A DNA stretch of 64,000 nt, taken from assembly GCF_014529535.1 (NCBI RefSeq), contig NW_023503306.1:1-64000 (forward strand), read 5' to 3'. The notes under the pieces were generated by a model that saw nothing but the letters and a program-made list of their open reading frames with translations, did no database searches and was not told where the DNA came from. This stretch comes from Bradysia coprophila (taxonomy: Eukaryota; Arthropoda; Insecta; Diptera; Sciaridae). Numbering within the stretch: the first letter of the stretch is position 1; the number at the start of each line of letters is the position of its first letter. The translations under genes and the position numbers were made by a program. Positions 49,801-59,346 of the stretch are shown in pieces.

Positions 49801-52530
49801 ACTGACGATAAATACACTGTTCCCGCACTACACGTAATTAATGAAGATAAATCGACTGTTCCTGCACGGAACGTACCTACACCAAAGCCAGCACCGACGA
49901 ATGGTGCTTGGGAAATTCCACCAATCCAATGTTATGAACCAGAAGACGGCGTATTTTATGCACAAATGGGACCGACAGGTGGAAAACACGGCTATCCTGC
50001 TATTACAGGTTTGTGTAGTAATTTTAATCGTCCGCTAATTTAGCGGTGCTAAACAACGTCGAGGCAACAGCTCTCCCCAATATCATTCTATTGTCTTTCA
50101 TTTGTGTTATGTAATGCATGGACGCTTGTAATAAGTTACTTTCGCAGCATCTGATGTAATTTACTATTTCTCAATTGGTATACAATTGCGACTCCTTTAC
50201 ATTCGTAGGTCATGTGGGCTGGGGTATTTCTTGGTACATCAATGGTCTCTTGATTCCGGAAATCAATGTTGTTCGTGGCAAGACCTACACTTTCGTTGTT
50301 GAAGGAGGCAATGATCCGGAAGTCCCAGCCAAATACCATCCATTTTACATTACTGACGATCCGGTTGGTGGATTTGAATATAAAACTGAAGAAGAGAAAG
50401 CAGTAAGATGCGCGAACACAATTTATCGGTCTGCCCATTTCACAACAGAGTTGCAAAAATTTCTTTCAGAATGTTCGCATTTTCGCTGGTGTTCATCGTT
50501 CAAGAAATGGTGCCGTTGCTCCAACTGGCATCGGTCGATTGTGCCATTGGACATCCGATCCGGATGGACCGTCAGCTGATGAGTATTCATCGTTCGGAGC
50601 GTACCAACGCAGTTTGACGCTGAAATGTGATGAAGGCGAACCGGGGATTATTACATGGCAGCCCGATAACAATACGCCGGACACTGTTTACTACCAATGT
50701 TTCACGCATCGCCACCTCGGCTGGAAGATAAATGTTTTAGATGCGTGTGATTCGGCACAAGCCAGCGAAATCGATGAGGTGTATGTTGAACCGGAGGCGG
50801 ATGAAGATGGTTTGCTGTTAGAAGCTTCACAACGTTATGAAACAAAGATTCGACCAAATGAAATTTTTTTATTGCAGCACGAGAAAGATTTAATCAAAAA
50901 TCATAACATGAACGAACAGCCACCAAAAATACAGTTTGATCTAATCAAAAATACAGAAATAAATAAAATTATAGCTGAGGGAATTAAGGCAGCTGAGGCG
51001 TTGGAGGAAAGCATTGCCAAGCCTAGTGCGAACCAAAGTAATGTCGAATCAAAACCCAATCCACCGTCCAATCAACAACAGCAATCCGTGTACTCATCGT
51101 TACCATCGAAGGACATTCAGATTCCCAACGATGATGTAGCCAATTCCAATCTGGCTCTATCCGAATATCTGCGACCACCGAGCATTCCGAACGGACAACT
51201 TTTCCGGCCCGTTCAACTACCTCAACGGCGTCCAAGCGCAACCGTAATCATCGAACGACGACGTCCTGCTAACAATTTATACCGTCCGTATGTGGTGCCA
51301 CAACCGTCAATGATCATCAGTCACTACAAGAAACCAGTTTCGCCTCTGATTCGACCGTTCGTTAGCCAATCGAAACCGATCAAAGCGATAGCTCCGTTTT
51401 TAGTATTGAGCCCGAACGAACAATATCTGTCGCGGAAGACATTTGAACAGAAAGTAAACAGAGTCTCACCGAATGTGGCTGAATCTAATGGTCCAAACAA
51501 GAAATTTCATCGGGAAAATGTTCCAGTTAAATATCTGAACAAAACGGTAACCAACCAACATCCATTGAAATCAGTGCAGGGAGCCAACACCAAAAAGAAA
51601 CCATTCGGCGAAACGCCGCTGAAAGCGCACGCAAAGCCAATTTTCACAACACCGTACCTACACAAAGACGAAAATGTCTATCGACCATCGGTAGTTCAGG
51701 AACATAAAGGATTCCAACCAGACTCGGTAATTGTGGAAGGCGGTTTTCGACCAATAGTCAAACGTCGAATGGAGGATGTTGATGATGATCAAGATGACAG
51801 CGACGAAATCATTGGCACCGCCAATGTCAACCGACGTCGTGACGATAACATCTCCGATGTCGATGATAATGTCGAAAGTGGCGATGCGTTGTTTGTGAAT
51901 CAGGATGTGGAAACGAAGCAATTCGAGCCGATGTTTATTCCGTCGCCACTCGATAGCATAAATACCAGCAACGGAAAAATGATGGTAAACGAAAAGTTAA
52001 TGGAAAATATGGACGTTGAAGACGGAGACGATAAAATGATGATGGCCGGTGAACGTGTCGATGCATACTATTTACCACCAGACAACCGAAAAATTCCTGC
52101 TAGAGTTTATCCGGAAGGTGCGGTTGTTACATATGACGGTAAAGCGGTTTTGGATTATTCACTTGTGAATCCCCTGCCTCCACCATTACCATCCAAAAAC
52201 AATTTCCTATTGTCGTCCGGACATTTATCGAAAACCGAACAATTGATAAGGAACACCCCACAGTTCGGACCATTTCTTGGTGAGTTTCCTCCATTAGCGC
52301 CAGATTTTGTGCCACCAGAAATCGTACCAAATCTGCGACCAACCATTCAACACCCACTGCCAGTGACTGAGTACACTAATCCGAATACAAAACCGATTTC
52401 AACGAAATTGACTTTATTAAAGCCGACATCGATAACTGCTGAGCAATCGTCACTGAGTACAGATTCTGCAGAAGATGGGGCAGCTGAGGCCGATAAGACC
52501 ATCGTCAAGGAAACAAAAAGAACTTATTAA
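31856..52530 (+). CDS. Skeletor: Skeletor/Knickkopf-family protein (DM13-DM13-DOMON-cupredoxin), nine exons
   Basis: Exons 31856-31907, 34599-34745, 37648-37995, 38064-38323, 43578-43677, 49155-49339, 49402-50008, 50209-50402 and 50470-52530; all junctions GT-AG and in frame; predicted 1317 aa. Order: signal peptide (MVKMQFIFGVLIGLTAA); DM13 1 (about 26-136: HHGLSGDVYAVDSKTLFLKN); DM13 2 (about 139-250: VLSDNIVIVDAQTLLVPNF); DOMON (about 272-410: KLNCEVLYDDLAFEVRWAV); a low-complexity linker; a cupredoxin-like module (about 535-720: HVGWGISWYINGLLIPE, VYYQCFTHRHLGW); then about 600 residues rich in Pro, Asn, Lys and Asp. Unlike Knickkopf proper there is no C-terminal membrane or GPI segment, which favours Skeletor. 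Family members organise and protect cuticular chitin, and Drosophila Skeletor was also described as a spindle-matrix protein. About 80% of the span is intron, and large introns 1, 2, 4 and 5 carry repeats. Confidence 0.92.
32552..32930. repeat. Copy of a dispersed foldback family (GCAGCATCC / CTCGGCTCGG core)
   Basis: In Skeletor intron 1. It contains TTGAGCAACTTGCTTTTGTA, the central CCCTCGGCTCGGATATAC, then the inverted arm GTTGCTCAAAAAACACAC and ACTTTCGCAGCATCCACGG. Relatives lie near 36185-36400, 41210-41400 and 58133-58402. Confidence 0.6.
34200..34354. mobile_element. 155-bp near-perfect foldback element
   Basis: GACAGTTTGCGCAAATGACA... faces ...TTTGCGCAAACTGTC; arms of about 60 bp include TTAACTTATAAGTTGGAAAT and its inverse. 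In Skeletor intron 1. Confidence 0.65.
35109..35192. repeat. Inverted repeat in Skeletor intron 2
   Basis: ATTTTATTCAAAAACTTGAG faces CTCACGTTTTTGAATAAAAT. Short hairpin element, unclassified. Confidence 0.45.
36185..36400. repeat. Copy of the dispersed foldback family in Skeletor intron 2
   Basis: TTTTTTGAGCAACTTGCTTT and the inverted CAACACAAGTTGCTCAAAAA, with ATTCATTAATTCGG and ACACTTGTGACTTGG blocks shared with 32552-32930. The central GC-rich motif is reduced to TGTCTTTCGGCAAC. Confidence 0.5.
36556..36981. mobile_element. 426-bp foldback element with about 110-bp arms, copy 1
   Basis: CAGTAAGGTATTCGACCC and the inverse GGTCGAATACCTTACTG. Arms extend through AAGCCAAAACCACTTTC, ATTCTTCGAA and AACCGAAAAC. 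Between them, the words TTACCTTTC(T/C)AATGACACC and CCTGTACGG occur twice. In Skeletor intron 2. Confidence 0.7.
39047..39817. mobile_element. Two TTAA-bounded elements placed end to end
   Basis: 39047-39452 and 39457-39817 each begin GAGGCATCGG(A/T)(A/T)CTTAGC and end with an inverted GCATC word next to TTAA. They share the single TTAA at 39453. Internal arms match (TCAGAGCTGGTCAAACTGCT, CATTCGTGGTCGTCATTG). In Skeletor intron 4. Confidence 0.65.
40323..40410. repeat. 88-bp hairpin element
   Basis: TTGTTGTCTTGCGGCCGGAA faces TTCTGGCCGCAAGACAACAA; ACGG lies on both sides. In Skeletor intron 4. Confidence 0.55.
41210..41400. repeat. Copy of the dispersed foldback family with GC-rich core
   Basis: GATGCTGCGAAAGTAAATTC, then TTTTTGAGCAACCAGCTTCG, then CCGAGCCGAAGACGAGGTCG at 41341. 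The second arm is truncated. In Skeletor intron 4. Confidence 0.5.
41985..42110. mobile_element. MITE with ACTAGGGATAAAAAGATGAA ends, copy 1
   Basis: ACATGACTAGGGATAAAAAG faces TTTTTATCCCGAGTTATGT. The centre holds CCGAGGCGAAGCTGAGGTC. A second copy is at 57736-57853. Confidence 0.6.
43876..44292. mobile_element. Foldback element, copy 2 of the 36556 family, right arm truncated
   Basis: Shares CAAAAAAATTCTTC, GGCTAGTGTGAGGTGATCAA, CTAGCCGTACAGGG and CACCCTGTACGGCTCGTGTA with 36556-36981. More diverged. In Skeletor intron 5. Confidence 0.6.
44654..44967. mobile_element. 314-bp MITE bounded by TTAA
   Basis: GAGGAATCTACACAT faces its inverse ATGTGTAGATTCCTC, with TTAA directly outside each end (44650-44653 and 44968-44971). 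A second pair of arms (AAATTATCATTATTTTGAT and inverse) lies inside. TTAA duplications are typical of piggyBac-type transposition. Confidence 0.75.
45407..45497. mobile_element. GGTGTTGAGGAAT-family MITE, copy 3, internally deleted
   Basis: Inverted relative to the other copies. GGCTGCTAGTAATT starts it, the left GCGCCGCG arm is missing, and GACGCGGCGCGTAATTCCTC with CAACACC ends it. No duplication survives. Confidence 0.7.
46548..47511. mobile_element. Two adjacent TTAA-bounded foldback elements
   Basis: 46548-46957 has arms GACCCTTTGCAAATTTGTAG and inverse. 46962-47511 ends in GTAGGCTACAATTTTAGC and GATGGCTC before TTAA. They abut at TTAA 46958-46961, like the pair at 39047. In Skeletor intron 5. 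Confidence 0.6.
48244..48438. mobile_element. 195-bp MITE with GGCAGAGTAAAAA ends (most complete copy of its family)
   Basis: GGCAGAGTAAAA with CCGGGCAGGAGCG faces CGCTCCTGCCTGG with TTTTTACTCTGCC. Partial copies at 11028 and 27493. In Skeletor intron 5. Confidence 0.7.
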
Positions 52531-52647
52531 CATTGTAGCCTGTAATCTCACTGTGTCTAATTTATTGATTCCCCTTTAATAGTAAGAAAACTCACTTACC
52601 GAACAAAATACTGGAAGTGCCTAAAGTATTGTCAAGAAACCCTCAAA

Positions 52648-52653
52648 AATAAA
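52648..52653 (+). terminator. Polyadenylation signal of Skeletor
   Basis: AATAAA about 118 nt after the stop codon. Confidence 0.6.
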
Positions 52654-52998
52654 TTTATTTATTCTAAATCGCGTCTGCCGAGACGTAGAGCGTTTTCTTG
52701 AACGTAGATTGAAGTTGTTTACATAACTGACATGTGCGCTATGTGGCATTGTGTCGGATTTCTAATGGATCTGTAGATTTATGCAGCTAAGTTTCAAATA
52801 TTCGATGCGAATTCGATCGGGCGATCGACGAAGTACCAGTCAAAAAAATTTTGCCGTCCCGAGCTGTATGTAAAAATACAAACCATCCACTAAGTTCAGT
52901 CAGTAGCAAATTTGTCTTACCGATCAGATAGTAACTTAAATCAAGCTAATATGAAGGGTAAACGCAGTATGTGCCAATCTAGACAGTCCCAGCAAATT

Positions 52999-53170
52999 AG
53001 CAAGAAATGACCTTTTATGCGGAAACACACGAGCAATTTTGCATTGATGGGATCGACAATTATGCTGCGTTTTCCCCTGTAATTTGATATTCACCACAGG
53101 CTAAACAACAGAAAACGCATCATAATTGTCGATGTCATCAACGCAAAATTGCTAGTGTGTTTTCTGCCTT
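52999..53170. mobile_element. 172-bp MITE with TGCGGAAACACAC / AATTTTGC arms
   Basis: GGAAACACACGAGCAATTTT faces AAAATTGCTAGTGTGTTTTC. Arms continue through GATCGACAATTATG(C/A)TGCGTTTTC. A related arm lies at 25285-25350 (GCAGCATAATTGTTGATCCC, AACGCAAAATTGCTC). Confidence 0.65.
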
Positions 53171-54117
53171 ATCCACGAATCCATGTTGCGCAATTCTCAG
53201 CTGGGGCTGTTGCTTAAAATCCATCGTTATCAATGGACCATTACAGTATCGTATGAGTGAGTTGAATTTCGCAAAGTTTTGGTGCACAATACGATCTTGG
53301 ATTAAGGCAACGTCAGGTTCTGCAACACTAACTCAGGTAATTACACTCAGTGCAGGTCAGGCCCGGACTGGCCATGTATGGTGACTTATAAAATCACAAC
53401 TGAGCTTTTCTAAATTCATTCAATTTGCTATATTGGCGCCTTTCAGATGTGTCTTTTGGCACCTTTTCTTCAAGCGCTTTTCGGTACATTTCAAGCTCTT
53501 TTTCGTGTATTTCACAAGACCGCCTTTCAGTAGCGTGTCTAGCAAATATTTTTGTTAATTGAATCGGAAAATTTTCTTGTCAAGCTATTCCAACCACACG
53601 TCTAACGACCATAATTGTAGTTGTTCGTTATTCTTATGGCTGAAAGTCAGGGTCTTACATCAGAAAATACGTCGCAGGAAGTTCGCCATGATCTGTTTTA
53701 TGAACGGTTGAGAAGAAACAGAAAATACAGACGAGTAGTAAAAGTTTCGACGTCAAGTTCATAGATGGACAACATCCGGCTAATCATCTCGAAGTTATTC
53801 TTCAAAGAGTTTCAGTCTTTTTTCTTACTACACTACTATAAGCTTTCAAGCAGTAGATTGGGATAGATTGGGAAATATTATCGTGGGAAGTCAAGGGACC
53901 CTAAGTATCCAACCAGTAACTGTTTTACTGTAATAATTATAAGCCATCAATTGTACACGTTTTCCGAGACATTGTCTGCCAAATGAATTTGTTGTGAGGT
54001 TTAACATACTTCGGTGTAACATTGTACCGATGTTCAGTTCATGCCACTATGGAAAGTCCAAAGGCACCAATCTGATTTTGCGAGGTCGAAGACAGAGGGA
54101 AATGAATTTTTAAGTTT

Positions 54118-54303
54118 CAGTTAGAGGCAGTGAAATTTCAGCATGAATTTCCTTCAGCTGATCCACAAAAACAATCAAAACTGTTTATACGGCTTTATAC
54201 GGTTTCGCCACTAGCAGGCGCATGCGTGAAGCAGATTCAACCGTATAAACAGTTTTGATGTGGATTAGCTGAAAAACAGCTGAAATTCCACTGCCTCTGA
54301 CTG
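54118..54303. mobile_element. MITE with CAGTTAGAGGCAGTG ends, copy 1
   Basis: CAGTTAGAGGCAGTGAAATT faces AATTCCACTGCCTCTGACTG. Inner arms are CAAAACTGTTTATACGG and its inverse. Copy 2 is at 57054-57303. Confidence 0.7.
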
Positions 54304-54391
54304 TATGTATCATGAATCCAAATTGAAAAGTTCACTTTACTATTGCCGGTACAAGAATCACTTTACATTTTCGAGGTATTTGTTCGCTAGC

Positions 54392-54397
54392 TTTTAT
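54392..54397 (-). terminator. Polyadenylation signal of the FANK1-like gene
   Basis: AATAAA on the minus strand, about 58 nt past the stop, next to a (TAA)n microsatellite at 54399-54420. Confidence 0.5.
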
Positions 54398-54454
54398 TTA
54401 ATAATAATAATAATAATAAGGTAAGTGTGCACCACGTTTACACCTTACCTTATT

Positions 54455-56196
54455 TCAATCTTTAACAACGAAATTCGCAAAACTTTTCTGAAGATATGCC
54501 AGTGTTTCACATTGGTTGGTTATATCAGCTAGATGTAGCGCTTCAGTTTTCTGTTCGCTTGATGTTTTTATTCGATGATCGTAACCAATCAACAATTTGA
54601 TTATTTTCACGTGACACCTCATGAATACTACGACAAATGAATTTGTGTACAGCAAACTGACAAAAGACAATTATACGAATTAACGTCTTACTCGCATAAA
54701 TCAAAATATTTCCTCCGAATTGATTTTGTTCAATAAGAGCGTCATCTTCCGCATTGTCCAGTGCGAATCGAATAGCATTGAAATGTCCGCCGTTTATAGC
54801 ATAGTGCACCAGATTCAGTCCGATGGTGTCCTTTAATGATTTGTCAGCTTTACGATCGATAAGAAGCTTTCCGATTGTGACATGGCCATGAAGCATTGAT
54901 ATCTTAGGAGGAACAAATTATATCAGTCGCTCACAATTCGATAATACGAGAACAATGAAGAATAGGAGTTTCTATGACTTTGCTGCTACACTTCGGACTT
55001 TCACAAATCACTATTTTCGAATTCGAATTTATACCGTCCTCATATGGTACTTATGCGAGTACTTATGGTACTCCTCGACTGTATACACATTCTGTTTCAA
55101 AATGTGCACAGCGACCCTATTTTCGAAAGTGGAATGCAATATCAGTATATTTGAATAGCATTTCGATTTTGAACCTCAAATACAAGAAGGTTGTAATCAA
55201 ATACATTCCATTGAATGGTTTCTCCAAGCTGCCGACATAATGGCAAAAAAAGCTTTGTCAAACCCGAAAGAGCTTAACCCTGATGGGTTCTTTATGTCCT
55301 CGTAAATGAATGGCAACATGGAATTAAACTGTGTGATTGGATGTTCAGTAATTCCAATCGTATCACTCGACGAAAACAAATTTGTATGAAACTTGACCAA
55401 AGCAATTTTATCTGTCGAAATCGCTCTGATAACGAGTTGCTTTTAGTTAAACTTTTCGAATTTCCATTTCTATCCACTGCCAAATTATCAACGAAATTCC
55501 ACTATCGAAGCAGTACGATTCGATTTATTTTCTACTTACGTGCAATGGAGTACGTCTGATTAATGGACAACCTGAGTTAATATCAGCTTTGGCATTGATA
55601 ATTATTTCAACGATATCCTTATTCCCAATCAGCACAGCGTTAGCCAATGGTGTTAAGAGATTTGGACCGGGAACATCGATTAAATGCGAACCATGCGCGA
55701 TATATCTTCTAACCAGATAATCTTGTGCTTTACGTACAGCTCGGTAAAATGATATTGTTGTTGGAATATTCGGTAGCGTACTTGCCTGAAAAGTTAGCCA
55801 ATTTATAAAATATTGCTTGACGCGATATCGTTGCAAAAAAAAAACGAAATTTATTTTGATTTTATTCTATAGCCGAAAGGCTTACCTTAAATATATCCGA
55901 AACGGATAAAACTTTGTATTCACCGTCCAAAAGCTTCATGGCATAAATTTTGAATTTATAGCAAAAATTGTCATGCAAGTGCGATATCTGACATTTTGGA
56001 TCTTTGCCCCTAGGACGTTATAATTAGTAATGGAAATCGTACGACATGTAGCAACAAAATACCAGTAAACAACTTTACCCTCCAAACCAACGGTATTATG
56101 TTCGATTTTGTAAACATCGCAATTCTCTACTTCTTTCCAACCGACATTAATCTCACTCGTCGACTGTTTCAAAATTACTGGATCGAAATTAAACAT
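54455..56196 (-). CDS. FANK1-like protein: fibronectin type III plus ankyrin repeats, possible frameshift
   Basis: Minus-strand exons 56196-56079, 56009-55886, 55785-55540, 54902-54692 and 54627-54455, about 290 aa (human FANK1 is 345). The N-terminal FN3 half reads VILKQSTSEINVGWKEVE; then SFYRAVRKAQDYLVRRYI links to ankyrin repeats (LTPLANAVLIGNKDIVEIII, RTPLHISMLHGHVTIGKLLI, LNLVHYAINGGHF, NILIYAIFMRCHVKIIKLLI, EALHLADITNQ). Exons 3-5 join cleanly. Exon 2 does not: its entering frame (YRTCMTIFAINS) meets TGA at 55936, while the C-terminal part (LLDGEYKVLSVSDIF) is in another frame, so one base is lost or gained near 55938-55945. An alternative is an extra short intron from GTCAGA to ATGAAG, which keeps frame but removes an FN3 strand. 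In mammals FANK1 is testis-enriched; function here is inferred from domains only. Confidence 0.8.
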
Positions 56197-57053
56197 AGTT
56201 GAAAAGGTGAAGATTTTGAGGTATTATTGAAGAGTTTTGTTTCCCTCAAGTATTAAAGTCTTTCCTTTAATCGATTGCATGTTCCACAATATTTAATCGA
56301 TTGGCATGGTAACTCAAACAGCGAATATTAAAACAAGGTAGTTTCTCATTCATGTTTTCAAGCAAAATAGCGTTGCAAGCTTAATTATATGTGTCATTCC
56401 ATGCGTTTCATGTTTATTATAAAGTTACAAAGTTTGTAACTACAGATATTAGATCAGCCGTAATTCATGAAGTATGAACTGAAATCGACAATTTTCAATC
56501 CCCACCCCCTGTCGAACCGTATGAAAACTTAAGAACATTATATGTTATATGAACTGTCATGCTGGACCGGAGCGTGACATTAATTATGAATTACTCCCTA
56601 GACAAGTTACAAAATAATACTATCTACCGTCAAAAATATCGTATGTCATTTCATTTCCCAATCGGTAATCCATAGAACGACGCTAAAATTTTGCGACCTA
56701 ATACCCTGAATGAAATTCTTGGAAATGAGCTGCAATGGAAGATGGCCTTGCTGCCTAAATGGGTTTGTGAAAGTATACGACGTTTGTATAGGTGGACAAA
56801 AATAATAGTTTCCAAGGAACATACAATTCTTAAGATAATTTGCACCATCAACTTGTGTCGGAGTAGCTACCGCTCTGAGGCTGAAGTGGAAAGATCTGCT
56901 TATAAAAGTTATTTATAATTTACTTTTGGACGGTGCTTTCAACCTTCTTTGAAGCAAATTCAAAGAGAAGTTTAATGGAGATTGCTGTGTAGTTTCGAGA
57001 TGCATGAGTTTTATGGACAACTAGCTATTGCATACATCTTTCGTCGTAACACA

Positions 57054-57109
57054 CAGTCAGAGGCAGTGAAAATTCAGCATGAATTTGCTACATATGTTTT
57101 TCAGCTGAT

Positions 57110-57183
<74 letters not shown>

Positions 57184-57303
57184 AAAATTGTTTATACGCT
57201 TGAAGCTGCAACACGCACGTGGTAGTGGTAAAAATGTATAAAGAAATATAAACAGTTCTGATTGTTTTTCGTGGATCAGCTGAAATTTCAATGCCTATAA
57301 CTG
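57054..57303. mobile_element. MITE with CAGTCAGAGGCAGTG ends, copy 2, containing a (CA)35 microsatellite
   Basis: Matches 54118-54303 (CAGCATGAATTT, TTTTTCAGCTGATCCAC, ATCAAAATTGTTTATACG, TCAGCTGAAATTTCA). Where copy 1 has a short CACAAAAACA, this copy has 35 CA units at 57111-57180. The CA tract makes false open frames (HTHTHT, VCVCVC). Confidence 0.75.
57111..57180. repeat. (CA)35 microsatellite
   Basis: 70 bp of perfect dinucleotide repeat inside the MITE. Confidence 0.98.
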
Positions 57304-57735
57304 TACTCAATAAATTCGGTTGATTATAAGAACACATAAGCTACGCGAACCCGCAACAGATCATTTCAAAACCTTTTTCTATCTTCTATCTTCATAACGT
57401 CTTTTTCTCCTATTTTCTTCATCGTTTCTCTCCTTCATCTAATCTCTTCTACATCTCCTCTCAATCTCAAAATTTCGTTCTAAAAATTTGCATTTCAGTT
57501 ACATTCCAACAAAATTTTCAGCAATATTGATAGACCTCGACAAACTACAGTGTCATACTTTAACATTCTTACACATCCCCTCCTCTCACCTTCAACTTCT
57601 CCATCACCCGTCATTTTGTTGGGGAACCTTAGTATTCAATTACCTTTTAAATACAACAAAAATGAGTTAACTCAGGTAAAATTTTCTCGATTTATATTTT
57701 CTTTTGTATAGTAGCCTCCTTTCTAGCGTCCTCAG

Positions 57736-57853
57736 CATGTAACTCGGGATAAAAATGAAAAGTCTTGTTTTAGTGTGTTTTTGACCTCGGCTACTCCTCG
57801 GAACAACAAAATCCACACGAATACTCTACCTTTCATCTTTTTATCCCTAGTCT
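57736..57853. mobile_element. MITE with ACTAGGGATAAAAAGATGAA ends, copy 2
   Basis: CATGTAACTCGGGATAAAAA faces TTTTTATCCCTAGT. The centre carries GACCTCGGCTACTCCTCGG. Relative of 41985-42110. Confidence 0.6.
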
Positions 57854-58132
57854 TGGAAAATACTATTACATGCTTTTGAAACCTAAACGAAATTTCTTGT
57901 TTTCCATAGGTGTGTAATAAGCCACTTTCGACCACAGGGAAAACAAAAGCATCTAAAATACTGTTGTTCGCCCGATGGAAAAACAAGAATTGAGAAAATT
58001 ACTCACCATGCCATGGAAATCAAGGCTGTGAAAGGTTAAGACACACAAATTTTGACAAATAGATACATTTTGTTGAACACACTCATTACATATTGTCTGA
58101 AATGTCAACTTGAAGAAAAAAAAATAGTAGAT

Positions 58133-58402
58133 TACATTGGATGCTGCGGAGGTAGTTCATTACATGAGGGATCAATTTTGTGATACGAGCCGAACTCACA
58201 AGTGTGGTTTTAAGCAACAAGCTTTGGAAACGGTTATTTTGACAAGTGTAGAGTTTGCATATCCGAGCCGAAGGCGAGGTATGCAACTACACGAGTCAAA
58301 ATAACCGTTTCCAAAACGAGTTGCTTAAAACCACACGAGTGAGTTCGCGAGTTAACAAAATTGATTCCGAGTGTAATGAACTACCAAGCAGCATCCAATG
58401 TA
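58133..58402. mobile_element. 270-bp foldback element with about 125-bp arms and a GC-rich centre
   Basis: TACATTGGATGCTGCGGAGG faces, after inversion, GCAGCATCCAATGTA. Arms include AACGGTTATTTTGACAAGTG and its inverse. At the exact centre lies CCGAGCCGAAGGCGAGG (58263-58279). It is the best-preserved copy of the family seen in the Skeletor introns. Confidence 0.7.
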
Positions 58403-58412
58403 TGCTGTTTTA

Positions 58413-59346
58413 TTGCCTATCCACCCGGAATATTGTTGTTACGAGTACATTTTCCCACCCAAGGACTTGACAGTTCAAAACCAAATGTGTTCAAAAAACA
58501 CTAGCAGATTCTTGAATACCAAAATATTATTCTAAATTAATGTACAATTTCACAACATTTATGTCGCGCTATTTCATTCACTGCCAGACATTATAAACAT
58601 AAAAAATTCCGATACAACAAAACCAACAAAACAATCTGTTGTTGCATTGAAACGTTTATAAACGAATCTAGTCTGCTCATGAAATCGGCTCACACTTCTT
58701 CATTATATTAATCCCGAAAGCATCACTGGCAACACTACTGTTTTGATGACATGTTGACAAACTACTTCGACTGTTTTGTTTTTGTGAATTGCTAGATTCA
58801 TATTTTGCGTAATATTTGTCGATTTTGGTAGTGTTACAATAAATTTTGCTGTAGTGAAGTAAATACATGATAATAAAGACAAAAGTGTTGATTGTTTTGA
58901 AAATAAGTGAAAAATGCAAAAATTAAAATTGTTTGGCCATAGGTGTTCGTCGAAGTTGAAAAAATTGAAATTATGGCTATAGACAAAATGGCCGTCACTT
59001 TCATTTTTGTGTTTTAATTTAATTTTTTGTCGAAAGTTTTGACGAATTTGCTTAGATTGATGTGCACTTAATTCAAGTGACAAATTTTGTGATATCAAAA
59101 TGAAAATAACATCGCTAGTATTGTTTTGATTTCAGTGCTAAAGAATATTTCATGTGATACATTTTTGCTGATAAGTAATGAAAATCTGCTGGTATGTAAT
59201 GAAAATTTCCTGGTATGTAATGAATTTTCATATGAATATTCCTTCACTTGTGATGTAATGAAAAAGTTCCCACATGTAACGACCGCTTTCCGCGGGTGGG
59301 AAATGTACGTGTAACAACAATATTCCGGGTGGATAGGCAATAAATA
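58413..59346. mobile_element. Element of about 930 bp with 50-bp inverted termini
   Basis: TTTTATTGCCTATCCACCCG at the left faces CGGGTGGATAGGCAATAAA at the right. Arms continue as GAATATTGTTGTTACGAGTA against TACGTGTAACAACAATATTC. The interior has no coding potential I can support. The terminus resembles words at 32552 and 41433. Confidence 0.6.
59160..59225. repeat. Short tandem repeat, about 21-bp unit
   Basis: Three imperfect units of TGGTATGTAATGAAAATTTC, plus a fourth partial GTAATGAAAA near 59256. Confidence 0.6.

Larger units (their letters stand above)
52660..54391. other. Intergenic stretch between convergent Skeletor and FANK1-like genes
   Basis: No gene seen. It holds two MITEs (52999-53170 and 54118-54303). 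The rest is unremarkable. Confidence 0.5.

Noticed and set aside
54543-54691. Straight continuation of FANK1-like exon 4 past 54692 (ends KRTEN)
   Set aside because: It ignores a good donor. Splicing to 54627 restores an ankyrin repeat (YAIFMRCHVKIIKLL).
57088-57291. Cys/Val or His/Thr repeat peptide
   Set aside because: Translation of the (CA)n tract.
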